Below are positions 1 to 7,814 of a stretch of DNA of 64,000 bases, in pieces; the stretch's first letter is position 1, and every line of letters begins with the position of its first letter. Source of the DNA: Bacillus glycinifermentans. Lineage in GTDB: Bacteria > Bacillota > Bacilli > Bacillales > Bacillaceae. Where the stretch lies: NCBI RefSeq assembly GCF_001042475.2, contig NZ_LECW02000034.1:1-64000 (forward strand), given 5' to 3'. The position numbers and the translations under genes are program-made. The notes beneath the pieces are model-generated. The model saw nothing but the letters and a program-made list of their open reading frames with translations. It had not been told where the DNA came from and did no database searches.

Positions 1-20
1 ATGTAATCAAGTGGTTACAT
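1..20 (+). promoter_or_regulatory. Palindrome before the TetR fusion gene, candidate operator
   Basis: Inverted repeat with arms ATGTAA and TTACAT around an 8-nt centre, ending 13 nt before the ATG of the TetR-type gene. TetR regulators commonly bind such palindromes in their own promoter, so autoregulation is inferred. The window starts here, so the rest of the promoter is not visible. Confidence 0.45.
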
Positions 21-33
21 AAAGGAGAAACAA

Positions 34-1890
34 ATGACAAAACAATTGACAAGAGAACGTTTAATTCAGGCTGCGCTTACCCTTTTTAAAGAAAAAGGAT
101 ATGCGGCGGCGTCCACGAGAGACATTGCACAAAAAGCCGGCGTCAATCACCTTACCCTCTTTAGACATTTCGGTAATAAAAGAAATCTGTTTCGCGAAAG
201 CGTCATTCAGCATGTCGCCTCAGGCGATTTTACCAGCGCAATTGAAGGTAAGCTGTCCGGCAATCTGCAGGAGGACCTGGCATTGATCGCCAAAGCATAC
301 CTTGAAGAAAATCTGGAGAAGGACGGCGTGTTTTGGCTGTACTTCAATGAAGCGAAGCAAGATCCGGAAGTTGCCGAATTAATCGCAGAAATTCCCCGCA
401 AATTACATGATTTTTTAGCCTCTTATTTTTCGCAGCTGCATGACCGGGGCAGCATTTCGAGCGGGAACTTCCAGCTTCTCGCAAGGATGTTCTTTGGATT
501 GCTGAACCAGTATATTCTGTTTCGGAAATTGCCGGCCTTTGACGTAACAGCGGATGAAAACACGGATGCTTTTATCCATGAGTGCGTCGATTTATTCCGG
601 ACAAAGCTTGAAAAAGGAGCTGTCTTAATGAGCCGGGAGCCTGTTTTAGATATCCCTTCAACATCGCTATGGGACGAAAAAATCAAGATAAAATTAAGCG
701 GCTTGACTCCGGGAGATAGAGCTGAAATCACCGCCCTGGTTCACGATGAAGCCGGCGTCACCTGGAGATCCCGGGCGGTTTTTCAAGCCGACGAATCCGG
801 AGAAGTCGATCCCGCAATAACGGCGCCTTCGCAAGGCACATACAGCGTTTGTGATCAAATGGGGCTTTTTTGGTCCATGAAAGCTGAGGGCTCTTCCCGC
901 TCATTTCAGAAAAAAACGGTTGCCCCCTCTGTTTTTGATATCGAGGTGAAGCAAAACGGCAGCCACATCTTAAAGAAAAAAATTGAACGATTGATGATTT
1001 CGGAATCGGTCATAAGAGAAGAAGTACAGGCAGACGGGGTAGCCGGAACCTTTTTCCGCCCCCGCGTTGTCGAACGTCCCCCTGTCATCATCGTATTGGG
1101 CGGATCTGACGGCGGACTTGATGAAACAACGGCAGGGATGCTGTCCAATTACGGGTACGCCACATTGGCACTCCCCTATTTTCGTTACGGGCACCTTCCG
1201 AAAAAGCTTGTTGACATCCCGCTGGAATATTTTCAGAAAGCCCTTGCCTGGCTTTTTGAGCAGGACGGACTAAACCATGAGAAGATCGGTATATTCGGGC
1301 GATCTAAAGGCGGAGAGCTCGCCCTGTTGATCGGTTCTCACTTTCCGGACATCCGTTTTGTCGTCTCACACGTGGGCGGGGGAATCGTTTTTCAAGGAGT
1401 GGGACTGAAGCGCCTGCGGCAGACATCTTCATGGAGTGTCGCGGGCTCTCCGCTGCCCTATACCCCCCTCCCGTTTTTCAGCCTTTCGATGCTGCCCAAA
1501 TGGCTCAAACAAAAAATAAAGAGGCAGCCGCAATCCTATCTCGATTTTTATAAACATGCGCTCTATCAAGTACACGAAGATGATCCTTCGATTATAAAAG
1601 CAGAACATATAAATGGGCCAATCCTTTTAACATCGAGTACAGATGATTTGGTTTGGCCGTCGGCGTACATGAGCGAGATGGTTGTCGAACGCTTGAAAAA
1701 GCATCGCTTTTCGCATTCTTTTAAGCATGTATGCTTTAAACACGCGGGCCATCACATCAGGCCCCCGTATTTTCCAACAACGGCGAGAAACAGCGGGAGC
1801 ATCGTGTACGGCGGAGAATCTGAAGCCGATGCTGCGGCATCGGAAACATTTTGGCGGGAGATGCTTCAGTTTTTAAAAGATGCAATATAA
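34..1890 (+). CDS. TetR regulator fused to acyl-CoA thioesterase (BAAT family)
   Basis: 618 residues. Residues 1-60 are a TetR helix-turn-helix (STRDIAQKAGVNHLTLFRHF) and the helical ligand domain runs to about 195. From Met199 the protein resembles acyl-CoA thioester hydrolase/bile acid-CoA:amino acid N-acyltransferases: an N-terminal beta domain (about 205-320), then an alpha/beta hydrolase domain. Its nucleophile elbow is GRSKGGEL (Ser, as in bacterial thioesterases; animal BAATs have Cys), with a candidate Asp in SSTDDLVWPS and His in KHAGHHIRPP. Family enzymes cleave acyl-CoA thioesters; the substrate here is unknown. The start is an ATG after AAAGGAG. Nothing separates the halves except an in-frame ATG with its own RBS (see next entry), so a standalone thioesterase may also be made. 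The fusion could couple acyl-CoA sensing to hydrolysis, which is inference. Confidence 0.8.
   Translation: MTKQLTRERLIQAALTLFKEKGYAAASTRDIAQKAGVNHLTLFRHFGNKRNLFRESVIQHVASGDFTSAIEGKLSGNLQEDLALIAKAYLEENLEKDGVFWLYFNEAKQDPEVAELIAEIPRKLHDFLASYFSQLHDRGSISSGNFQLLARMFFGLLNQYILFRKLPAFDVTADENTDAFIHECVDLFRTKLEKGAVLMSREPVLDIPSTSLWDEKIKIKLSGLTPGDRAEITALVHDEAGVTWRSRAVFQADESGEVDPAITAPSQGTYSVCDQMGLFWSMKAEGSSRSFQKKTVAPSVFDIEVKQNGSHILKKKIERLMISESVIREEVQADGVAGTFFRPRVVERPPVIIVLGGSDGGLDETTAGMLSNYGYATLALPYFRYGHLPKKLVDIPLEYFQKALAWLFEQDGLNHEKIGIFGRSKGGELALLIGSHFPDIRFVVSHVGGGIVFQGVGLKRLRQTSSWSVAGSPLPYTPLPFFSLSMLPKWLKQKIKRQPQSYLDFYKHALYQVHEDDPSIIKAEHINGPILLTSSTDDLVWPSAYMSEMVVERLKKHRFSHSFKHVCFKHAGHHIRPPYFPTTARNSGSIVYGGESEADAAASETFWREMLQFLKDAI
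614..630 (+). promoter_or_regulatory. Internal RBS and ATG at the start of the thioesterase half
   Basis: AAGGAG at 614-619, 8 nt, then ATG at 628, in frame with the fusion and exactly at the domain boundary (residue 199). This is a textbook Bacillus initiation site inside a longer reading frame. It suggests two ancestral overlapping genes fused by loss of a stop, or dual translation. Confidence 0.6.
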
Positions 1891-1897
1891 CGGCAAC

Positions 1898-1973
1898 AAA
1901 AAACAGCCTCTTTGGACTGAAAGACACCGCCCGACTGTCGGAGGTGCGTTTCCGCTTAGAAGCTGTTTTTTTT
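1898..1973. terminator. Probable bidirectional terminator between the fusion gene and plsC
   Basis: A-rich arm ending in AAAAAACAGC at 1898-1907 and its complement GCTGTTTTTT at 1962-1971, flanking a GC-rich imperfectly paired middle, between two convergent genes. The loop is long, so confidence is moderate. Confidence 0.45.
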
Positions 1974-1981
1974 CCGTTTTT

Positions 1982-2581
1982 CTATAGCTGCTTCAGCTCT
2001 TTCTCAAGCGACTTAATGCTGGCATTTAAAGCTTCAGTCATTTTAGCGAGCTTTTCTTTTGACGAATATTGGGCGAAATCTTCCTGATTGAGGGGTTCGC
2101 CGATGATCAATTTCATTTTGCCTTTCTTGAAAAGCTCTTTTCCGTTGGAAGGACCGCTGTATGCGGCCGGAACAATCGGCGCTTTTCCCATCTGGGCGAT
2201 CGTTACCGCCCCCCTTTTTAAAGGGACGTCTTCAGACGTTCTCGTCCCGCTCGGAAAGATGCCGACGATTTTTCCTTCCTTCAGGAGCTTGATCGGCGTT
2301 TTGATGCTGCTCGGTCCCGGGTTTTCGCGGTCGACAGGAAAAGCGTTGATGCTGGAAAGGAAAGAACCGGATAATTTTTTTTCAAAAAGCTCTTTTTTCG
2401 CCATGTAGTGAATTTCAAGAGGCAAAATGCCGACGCCCAATGTGACGACGTCCACCCATCCGGAATGTGTACAGGCAATTACAAAACCCTTATCTTTAGG
2501 AAGATTTTCCTTATTGTATACTTTAATTCCGCCGCGTAAAGAAAGAATCGCTTTTGCAGCATAACCGATAAATTGATACAT
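1982..2581 (-). CDS. plsC: 1-acyl-sn-glycerol-3-phosphate acyltransferase PlsC
   Basis: 199 residues, the usual size of Bacillus PlsC (YhdO). It acylates lysophosphatidate to phosphatidate at the membrane, the second step of phospholipid synthesis. The HX4D catalytic motif is visible as HSGWVD near residue 39, followed by the glycerol-phosphate binding block FPSGTRTSED. A hydrophobic N-terminus suggests membrane association. The gene is monocistronic and is preceded by a FapR-type operator, matching B. subtilis where plsC belongs to the FapR regulon. The left neighbour is unrelated; the right neighbour is sigM, as in B. subtilis but without the intervening yhdN. Confidence 0.93.
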   Translation of the reverse strand: MYQFIGYAAKAILSLRGGIKVYNKENLPKDKGFVIACTHSGWVDVVTLGVGILPLEIHYMAKKELFEKKLSGSFLSSINAFPVDRENPGPSSIKTPIKLLKEGKIVGIFPSGTRTSEDVPLKRGAVTIAQMGKAPIVPAAYSGPSNGKELFKKGKMKLIIGEPLNQEDFAQYSSKEKLAKMTEALNASIKSLEKELKQL

Positions 2582-2627
2582 ATGGCACTTCCTTTATGTA
2601 GTAGTCAAATGAGGTTTTCCCTTCTTT

Positions 2628-2660
2628 ATTATAACAATATTTTTTATTACCTGGTACTAA
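2628..2660 (-). promoter_or_regulatory. plsC promoter with FapR-type operator
   Basis: On the minus strand a TATAAT -10 lies at 2633-2628. Immediately upstream, 2644-2660 reads TTATTACCTGGTACTAA, a 17-bp palindrome with one mismatch between arms, very close to the FapR consensus TTAGTACC-N-GGTACTAA. It overlaps the expected -35 region, consistent with malonyl-CoA-relieved repression by FapR. The site is seen in the sequence; the regulator is inferred from the known regulon. Confidence 0.8.
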
Positions 2661-2676
2661 AAAATGATTTTTCATT

Positions 2677-2706
2677 TAAAAACCGGGGCATTACCCGGCT
2701 GTTTTT
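2677..2706. terminator. Orphan hairpin with T-tracts between plsC and sigM
   Basis: CCGGG and CCCGG arms (2683-2698) flanked by A-rich and T-rich tracts on both sides, so it can terminate either strand. No gene ends here now. In B. subtilis yhdN lies between sigM and plsC, so this may be a remnant of a lost gene. About 260 nt to its right (2707-2966) hold no convincing gene. Confidence 0.5.
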
Positions 2707-2966
2707 ATAGCGGGCCATGAATTCGGGATTCAGTTTCTTTTTGTTTTCATCCATTAAGCGTCAGGCGGATTCGCCTTCCCCGTCCTGCTTCCGGCAGATC
2801 AAGCTGCCGATCGTCCATGAAATCCCCCTGTTTTGTTTTTCCCGGAAGCTTATGCACGAAAACGTCTTCTCTCTATCTTTCCGGATGATTTTTGGTTACT
2901 ATATAGGATAGCGATGATTTTTAAGGGTAAGAAATTGGAGGAAATGACAGCCGTGGACATAATAAG

Positions 2967-2993
2967 TGCAACTTCAAACCTTTCTTATGCGTT
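2967..2993 (+). promoter_or_regulatory. Autoregulatory sigma-M-type promoter of sigM
   Basis: TGCAAC at 2967-2972, a 17-nt spacer, then CGTT at 2990-2993. This resembles the ECF consensus (GAAC/CAAC -35, CGT -10) and lies 25 nt before the sigM start codon. B. subtilis sigM is known to be transcribed from such a sigma-M-dependent promoter. Confidence 0.75.
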
Positions 2994-3018
2994 TATAACA
3001 TAGAGGGGAGAAAAGGCA

Positions 3019-3510
3019 GTGACTATCGATGAAATTTACCAAATGTACATGAATGATGTTTACAGGTTTCTGCTCTCCATGACGAAAGATAAGCATCTGG
3101 CAGAGGATTTGCTTCAGGAAACCTTTATGAGAGCCTATATACACATCCACTCTTACGACCACAGCAAAGTGAAGCCATGGCTTTTTCAGGTGGCGCGCAA
3201 TGCTTTTATCGATTATGTCAGAAAGCATAAAAAGGAAGTGACGATTTCTGACGATCTGATCGGAAGCCTTTTTCAAACCGCGGTCCAAAGTCCGGCCCAC
3301 CAGGTCGAAATCAAGGAAGTGTTGACGTTATATATGAACCAGCTGCCCGACAACTACAGGGAAGCGCTGACGCTGTATTATTTGAAAGAACTGAACTATA
3401 AGGAAGCGTCAAGCTTGATGAATATCTCGGAGGCTAATTTTAAGAGTGTTTTATTTCGCGCCAGACAGAGGCTGAAAGCACTTTACAACAGAGGTGTTAA
3501 CGATGAATGA
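3019..3510 (+). CDS. sigM: ECF RNA polymerase sigma factor SigM
   Basis: 163 residues with sigma region 2 (about 10-75, including ...LLQETFMRAY and VARNAFIDYVRKH) and region 4 (about 105-155, KEASSLMNISEANFKSVLFRARQRL). SigM directs the response to envelope stress (cell wall antibiotics, salt, acid) in B. subtilis. The start is GTG at 3019 with GGGGAG 9 nt upstream. Its stop overlaps the ATG of the next gene (ATGAATGA). The order sigM-yhdL-yhdK and the ECF promoter in front match the autoregulated B. subtilis operon. Confidence 0.95.
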   Translation: MTIDEIYQMYMNDVYRFLLSMTKDKHLAEDLLQETFMRAYIHIHSYDHSKVKPWLFQVARNAFIDYVRKHKKEVTISDDLIGSLFQTAVQSPAHQVEIKEVLTLYMNQLPDNYREALTLYYLKELNYKEASSLMNISEANFKSVLFRARQRLKALYNRGVNDE

Positions 3511-4573
3511 AGATTTCAAAAAACGTTGGGAACAATATAAAAACGGCGAGCTTTCCGAAGCGGAAATGATACAGGTGGAAGAAGAGCTTGAAAAGCTTGA
3601 AGCGTATCAGGAAATGCTTGATCAGGAAATGAAAGATGAAAACTGGGATCTTTCCATCAGTCCAGAAAAACAAAAAGCGATTTTGAGATACGGGAAAAAC
3701 AAATCGTATTTGCGAATCTCGACGCTTGCCGTCATTTCAACGCTGATTATCCTGCCGCTCTGCACGCTCGGCAGCTATTTATACTACGGCTTGGGCGGAC
3801 ATGACAGCAAAGGGAATGAGCTGGTGCAGACCGCATCAATGACCGTGGCCGTCACCCAGCCGAATATTCAAATTGATACAGATGCGCTCGTGAACAAGGT
3901 CAAACTGTTCGGAATGAAAGCCCAGTTCCCGTTAAAAAAACAGATAGGAAACGTAACGAAAATCGTTGGAAATGAAGAAGTGGATATGTTCTTTGACCAG
4001 CTGAAGCCTCCGCAGGTCCAACAATACAACCAGGAACTTTCAAATGAGGAGCGGTATTTTGTCTATCCCGCCGGCCTGAAAGAAAAATCAGTGGCAAAAG
4101 CCAAAGCGATCCTTAAGCAATTGCCCGGCGGAAGCGTCACCGAAGCCTTCCTTTCTTTCGAAAGATCCTATCCGACCGATGAGCTGTATGATAAGTTAAA
4201 AGGATACGATATTCGCGTTCTTTGGAATGCCATCGAAACGGAAGACGATTTGAAAGATCACCCGTACGCCGAACCGATCGGTTTTCCCGGGAAGGATTCA
4301 GGCCGGATCTTTAAATTCCAGCATCCTGATCAAAATGAGAATGAGCAATTTAAATCAGCGCTTTCCTATATGGCGCAGCATCATAAATGGGCCGAAACCA
4401 TATCAGGAAGAAAAGATTTGAAACTTGCAAAACGGATTGACTATGTTAACCAAAACGGCATTCATGTGTATGGAGCAGTCGTGACCGGTCCGTCAAAAGA
4501 AATCGAACGGCTGATCGAAAAAGGCCCTGTCAAAGCAGCTAAAGTAGGCGAGGTGGAACTATGGAATTGGTAA
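3503..4573 (+). CDS. yhdL: Anti-sigma-M factor YhdL
   Basis: 356 residues from the ATG at 3503, which overlaps the sigM stop; an upstream in-frame GTG at 3494 lies inside sigM and lacks a better RBS. The N-terminal ~70 residues are acidic and cytoplasmic (sigma-binding part). A transmembrane segment follows (ISTLAVISTLIILPLCTLGS, about residues 71-90), then a large extracytoplasmic domain. In B. subtilis YhdL sequesters SigM at the membrane, and the gene is essential because free SigM is toxic. It overlaps yhdK by 13 nt, indicating translational coupling. Confidence 0.9.
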   Translation: MNEDFKKRWEQYKNGELSEAEMIQVEEELEKLEAYQEMLDQEMKDENWDLSISPEKQKAILRYGKNKSYLRISTLAVISTLIILPLCTLGSYLYYGLGGHDSKGNELVQTASMTVAVTQPNIQIDTDALVNKVKLFGMKAQFPLKKQIGNVTKIVGNEEVDMFFDQLKPPQVQQYNQELSNEERYFVYPAGLKEKSVAKAKAILKQLPGGSVTEAFLSFERSYPTDELYDKLKGYDIRVLWNAIETEDDLKDHPYAEPIGFPGKDSGRIFKFQHPDQNENEQFKSALSYMAQHHKWAETISGRKDLKLAKRIDYVNQNGIHVYGAVVTGPSKEIERLIEKGPVKAAKVGEVELWNW

Positions 4574-4851
4574 GAATCTTTAAGGAACATAATGTATTTG
4601 GATGGGTATCTGTCGCAACGGCGATTCTTTCCCTTTTCATTTTAAATTTGGCGATCTTGAGCGATACGATCTCGTATTCCTATAAAATGCTTCCTTTTGC
4701 AATGGCCGCCATACCGCTTGGAATCATCGAGCTGTTCATCAAAAAAGGCCGAACGGGTTTAGGGCTTCTCGGCGTCATACTCAATTTGTTCATCCTCATA
4801 TGCGTATGGACCATCGTCTCGATCGATACGAATCTGCAGCTTGGCTTTTAA
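4561..4851 (+). CDS. yhdK: Anti-sigma-M accessory membrane protein YhdK
   Basis: 96 residues, with about three transmembrane helices covering most of the length (WVSVATAILSLFILNLAIL; MLPFAMAAIPLGIIELFI; GLGLLGVILNLFILICVWTI). YhdK works with YhdL to restrain SigM in B. subtilis. It starts within the yhdL end and closes the operon; a strong hairpin follows. Confidence 0.88.
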   Translation: MELVRIFKEHNVFGWVSVATAILSLFILNLAILSDTISYSYKMLPFAMAAIPLGIIELFIKKGRTGLGLLGVILNLFILICVWTIVSIDTNLQLGF

Positions 4852-4854
4852 ACG

Positions 4855-4886
4855 AAAAATCCCCGACTTGATCGGGGATTTTTTTA
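4855..4886. terminator. Bidirectional terminator, yhdK/yhdJ
   Basis: AAAAATCCCCGA and TCGGGGATTTTT arms with a 5-nt loop and runs of A and T on both sides, between convergent genes. Confidence 0.9.
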
Positions 4887-5315
4887 TGAAAGCGTCTTGC
4901 GGTACAGATAGCTCGCCTTTTTGTAGTCCATCTTTTCCTCATAAAACCGGTGCGCCCTCTTCCGCGCTGTTCCCGACGAAAGAGCGACAGTGCAGCAGCC
5001 GTGTTCCCTTGCCCATTTTTCAACAATCCGTAAAAGCTGTTTTCCATATCCTTTTGAGCGGTGCTTTTTACACGTTATCAAATCGGCTACCCAAACATGC
5101 ACGCCCTGGCTCAAAGACACTCTCGGCAGAAAGCCTGCCAACGCTACGGGCATGTCATCGTTGCAGAGTGCAAAAAGCTTGTAGTTTTCAGAAGCCTGCG
5201 CTTTGCTGACAAGCGTCAAGAACGCGGTTTCATCGAGATGGGGCCGAAGCTGTTTTATAATCGGATAAACCTCAAGCAGCTCTTTTTCAGATTGTACCTC
5301 TTTATGGTAAATCAA
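4884..5315 (-). CDS. yhdJ: GNAT-family N-acetyltransferase YhdJ
   Basis: 143 residues from a TTG at 5315 preceded by AAGGAG with 8-nt spacing; the longer open frame upstream lacks a comparable site, and the length then matches B. subtilis YhdJ. The acetyl-CoA binding motif (Q/RxxGxG/A) is visible as KHRSKGYGKQLLRIVEKWAR, with the C-terminal motif B region ALSSGTARKRAHRFYEEKMDY. The substrate is unknown. It is divergent from yhdI, sharing a ~110-bp intergenic region. Confidence 0.82.
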   Translation of the reverse strand: MIYHKEVQSEKELLEVYPIIKQLRPHLDETAFLTLVSKAQASENYKLFALCNDDMPVALAGFLPRVSLSQGVHVWVADLITCKKHRSKGYGKQLLRIVEKWAREHGCCTVALSSGTARKRAHRFYEEKMDYKKASYLYRKTLS

Positions 5316-5422
5316 TATCAACACTCCTTTCTCATTTACTTTACCTCCATAAATGGCATGATTAAAATAGTCAGTTTTGATAAAATAAAGCATGCCAGTT
5401 TTCCGTGAGAAAGGATGACAAT

Positions 5423-6811
5423 ATGGATATCACGCCGTTTTTAGAGCCCGAAAAAGGCAGACCGCTTTATCAACAGCTTTACTCGTTTTTCAAACGCGAA
5501 ATTCTTGCCGGGCGCCTGAAGGCAGGAACAAAGCTGCCCTCAAAACGGGCGCTGTCCAAGCATGTAAATGTCAGCCAAACAACGGTTGAGCATGCATACG
5601 AACAGCTGACGGCCGAAGGCTATCTGATCAGCAGGCCGAGAAAAGGCTGGTACGCGGCTGAAGTAGAAGGGCGCTTCCATGGGACGGCACCTCCTCCCCC
5701 GCCTGAAACAGCGGCGAACGACGAAGCTTCTCCTTCCCGGCACATCATCGATTTTCACCACGGCCATGCCGATCTCAGAAATTTCCCCATTTCCGCATGG
5801 AAAAAAACGTTCGCCAATGCGGTTGATGATTTTTCCCTTTTTCAAAGCGGGCCTGCAGCCGGGGACATTGCGCTGCGATCGATGATTTCCTCTTACCTCA
5901 GAGAGTCGCGCGGCGTTGTCTCAACGCCTGAACAAGTCATCATCGGAGCAGGTACAACCATTTTGCTTCAGCTTTTATGCAGGCTGTTTGGTGAAGGTGC
6001 GGCGGTCGGATTTGAAAATCCCGGCTTTCACCGGTCAAAAACGTTTTTGAAAACCGGCGGTTTGCGAGTAATTCCGATTTCAGTAGATAACAGAGGGATG
6101 TCCGTTGAGGAACTTCGGCAGCACGATTTGAAGGGCGCGTATGTCACGCCGTCGCATCAGTTTCCGCTCGGGATGATCATGCCGGTCGGCCGGAGATTGG
6201 AGCTGCTTGACTGGGCGGCTCTAAACGGCGCTTATATTATTGAAGACGATTATGACGGCGAATTTCGTTATGCCGGACAGCCGATTCCTTCTCTTCAGGT
6301 CCTTGATCAAAACAGCCGCGTCATTTACATGGGCACCTTTTCGAAATCGCTCATTCCGTCGCTCAGAGTCAGCTACATGGTTCTCCCTGCCCCGCTTCTC
6401 AAAGATGGACTTAGGCTTGCATCGCTGTATAAGCAAACCGTCTCCCGCCACGTTCAGCATGCGGTCGCTCAATTTATGAAAAGCGGCGATTGGCAGAGGC
6501 ATCTCAATCGAATGCGGACGCTTTACCGCAAAAAACGAAAAGCGCTCCTTGAAACTGTCCAACGGGAATTAGGGGAAAGCGTCTTAATCAAAGGGGAAAA
6601 TGCAGGCCTCCACATCATTCTTGAAGCAAACGGTGCAGTAAGCGAAGAAACGCTCATTTCGAAAGCTTTTGAAGAAGGGGTAAAAGTGTATCCCGTATCA
6701 GCTTCTTATGAGGAGCCTCCTAAATCGGCATCCGTCCTTCTCGGATTTGGCGGACTCTCCGAAGAAGACATCGAAACCGGAATCAAGAAACTGAAAAAAG
6801 CATGGCGCTAA
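5423..6811 (+). CDS. yhdI: MocR/GabR-type regulator (GntR HTH plus aminotransferase fold) YhdI
   Basis: 462 residues from the ATG at 5423 (AAAGGA upstream). Residues ~10-75 are a GntR winged helix (KLPSKRALSKHVNVSQTTVE). The rest is a class I aminotransferase fold with the PLP lysine in GTFSKSLIPSLR and Asp/Tyr contacts in IIEDDYDGEF. MocR proteins use bound PLP to control genes, often of vitamin B6 or amino acid metabolism; the target here is unknown, and divergent yhdJ is the natural candidate. Confidence 0.88.
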   Translation: MDITPFLEPEKGRPLYQQLYSFFKREILAGRLKAGTKLPSKRALSKHVNVSQTTVEHAYEQLTAEGYLISRPRKGWYAAEVEGRFHGTAPPPPPETAANDEASPSRHIIDFHHGHADLRNFPISAWKKTFANAVDDFSLFQSGPAAGDIALRSMISSYLRESRGVVSTPEQVIIGAGTTILLQLLCRLFGEGAAVGFENPGFHRSKTFLKTGGLRVIPISVDNRGMSVEELRQHDLKGAYVTPSHQFPLGMIMPVGRRLELLDWAALNGAYIIEDDYDGEFRYAGQPIPSLQVLDQNSRVIYMGTFSKSLIPSLRVSYMVLPAPLLKDGLRLASLYKQTVSRHVQHAVAQFMKSGDWQRHLNRMRTLYRKKRKALLETVQRELGESVLIKGENAGLHIILEANGAVSEETLISKAFEEGVKVYPVSASYEEPPKSASVLLGFGGLSEEDIETGIKKLKKAWR

Positions 6812-6893
6812 AAACACCCTGCATGATCGGGCACGAAATGTCGGATGGGCACATCCGGGATTCTGCTATTGTAAGACATGAGGAGGTCATACG

Positions 6894-7745
6894 ATGGATA
6901 CGCTTAAGATCATGAACGAAGCGATGAGATACATTGAAGAAAACTTGACGAACGACATTGACTATAAAGAAGCGGCAAGGCTCGCTTTCTGCTCTGAATA
7001 TCATTTCAAACGAATGTTTTCCTTCATTGCAGGCATTCCGCTGTCTGAATACATCCGCCGCAGACGGCTTTCCCTTGCAGCATTTGAACTGAATGACAGC
7101 GGCGCCAAGGTGATCGACATCGCCGTGAAATACGGATACGATTCCCCTGACGCTTTTACCCGGGCATTTCAAAAATTGCACGGCATTACACCGACTGAAG
7201 CCAGATGCGGCGCACATACGCTTAAAGCGTACCCAAAAATGACCTTCCAGCTAACCATTAAAGGAGGAAGCGAAATGAACTATCGAATTGAAGAAAAAGG
7301 TGCGTTTCAAATAGTCGGTATACGAAAAAGAGTCCCGATCGTATTCCGCGGAATCAATCCGGAAATCGCCGCTATGTGGAAAACGTTGAATAAGGAGTCG
7401 ATCGCTCAGCTAAAAAGACTGTCTAATGTGGAGCCTATCGGACTCATTCAAGCGTCCGCGAATTTTTCCGAAGGCCGGATGGAAGAGAAAGGAGAACTTG
7501 ATCATTATATTGGCGCGGCCACGACGAAAAAGTGTCCGGATCACTTTGAACAGCTTGAGGTTCCTGCCTTAACATGGGCCGTATTCGAGGCAGCCGGACC
7601 ATTTCCGGACACCTTGCAGGATGTATGGGGGCGGATTTATTCCGAATGGTTCCCTTCATCGAACTATGAACAGACGGAAGGTCCGGAAATCCTTTGGAAT
7701 GAAAGCAAAGATACCGATTCGTCATCCTTCAAAAGCGAGATATGA
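6894..7745 (+). CDS. AraC-type regulator with GyrI-like effector domain, C-terminus clipped
   Basis: 283 residues. Residues 1-110 are a double AraC HTH ([20 protein letters not shown] and [20 protein letters not shown]); about 125-283 is a GyrI-like small-molecule-binding domain ([20 protein letters not shown]). The ATG follows AGGAGG. Family members typically end in a conserved SEIW-(I/V)-PV tail. Here the frame reads SEI, then TGA at 7743-7745, then V-P-V-M-K-K-R and TAA at 7767-7769. This looks like a TGG-to-TGA change removing the last eight residues. Function may be retained. The target and inducer are unknown. Confidence 0.8.
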   Translation: MDTLKIMNEAMRYIEENLTNDIDYKEAARLAFCSEYHFKRMFSFIAGIPLSEYIRRRRLSLAAFELNDSGAKVIDIAVKYGYDSPDAFTRAFQKLHGITPTEARCGAHTLKAYPKMTFQLTIKGGSEMNYRIEEKGAFQIVGIRKRVPIVFRGINPEIAAMWKTLNKESIAQLKRLSNVEPIGLIQASANFSEGRMEEKGELDHYIGAATTKKCPDHFEQLEVPALTWAVFEAAGPFPDTLQDVWGRIYSEWFPSSNYEQTEGPEILWNESKDTDSSSFKSEI

Positions 7746-7774
7746 GTGCCGGTTATGAAGAAGCGATAAATGTA

Positions 7775-7809
7775 TAAAAAAAGCTATGGAAGATTTCCAT
7801 AGCTTTTTC
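7775..7809. terminator. Bidirectional terminator
   Basis: AAAAAGCTATGGAA and TTCCATAGCTTTTT arms around a 3-nt loop, between the AraC-type gene and the convergent decarboxylase gene. Confidence 0.9.
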
Positions 7810-7814
7810 GAAGC

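Noticed and set aside
2717..2911. A 64-codon frame between plsC and sigM
   Set aside because: No RBS, Ser/Phe-rich random-looking translation, and it lies in the promoter region of sigM.
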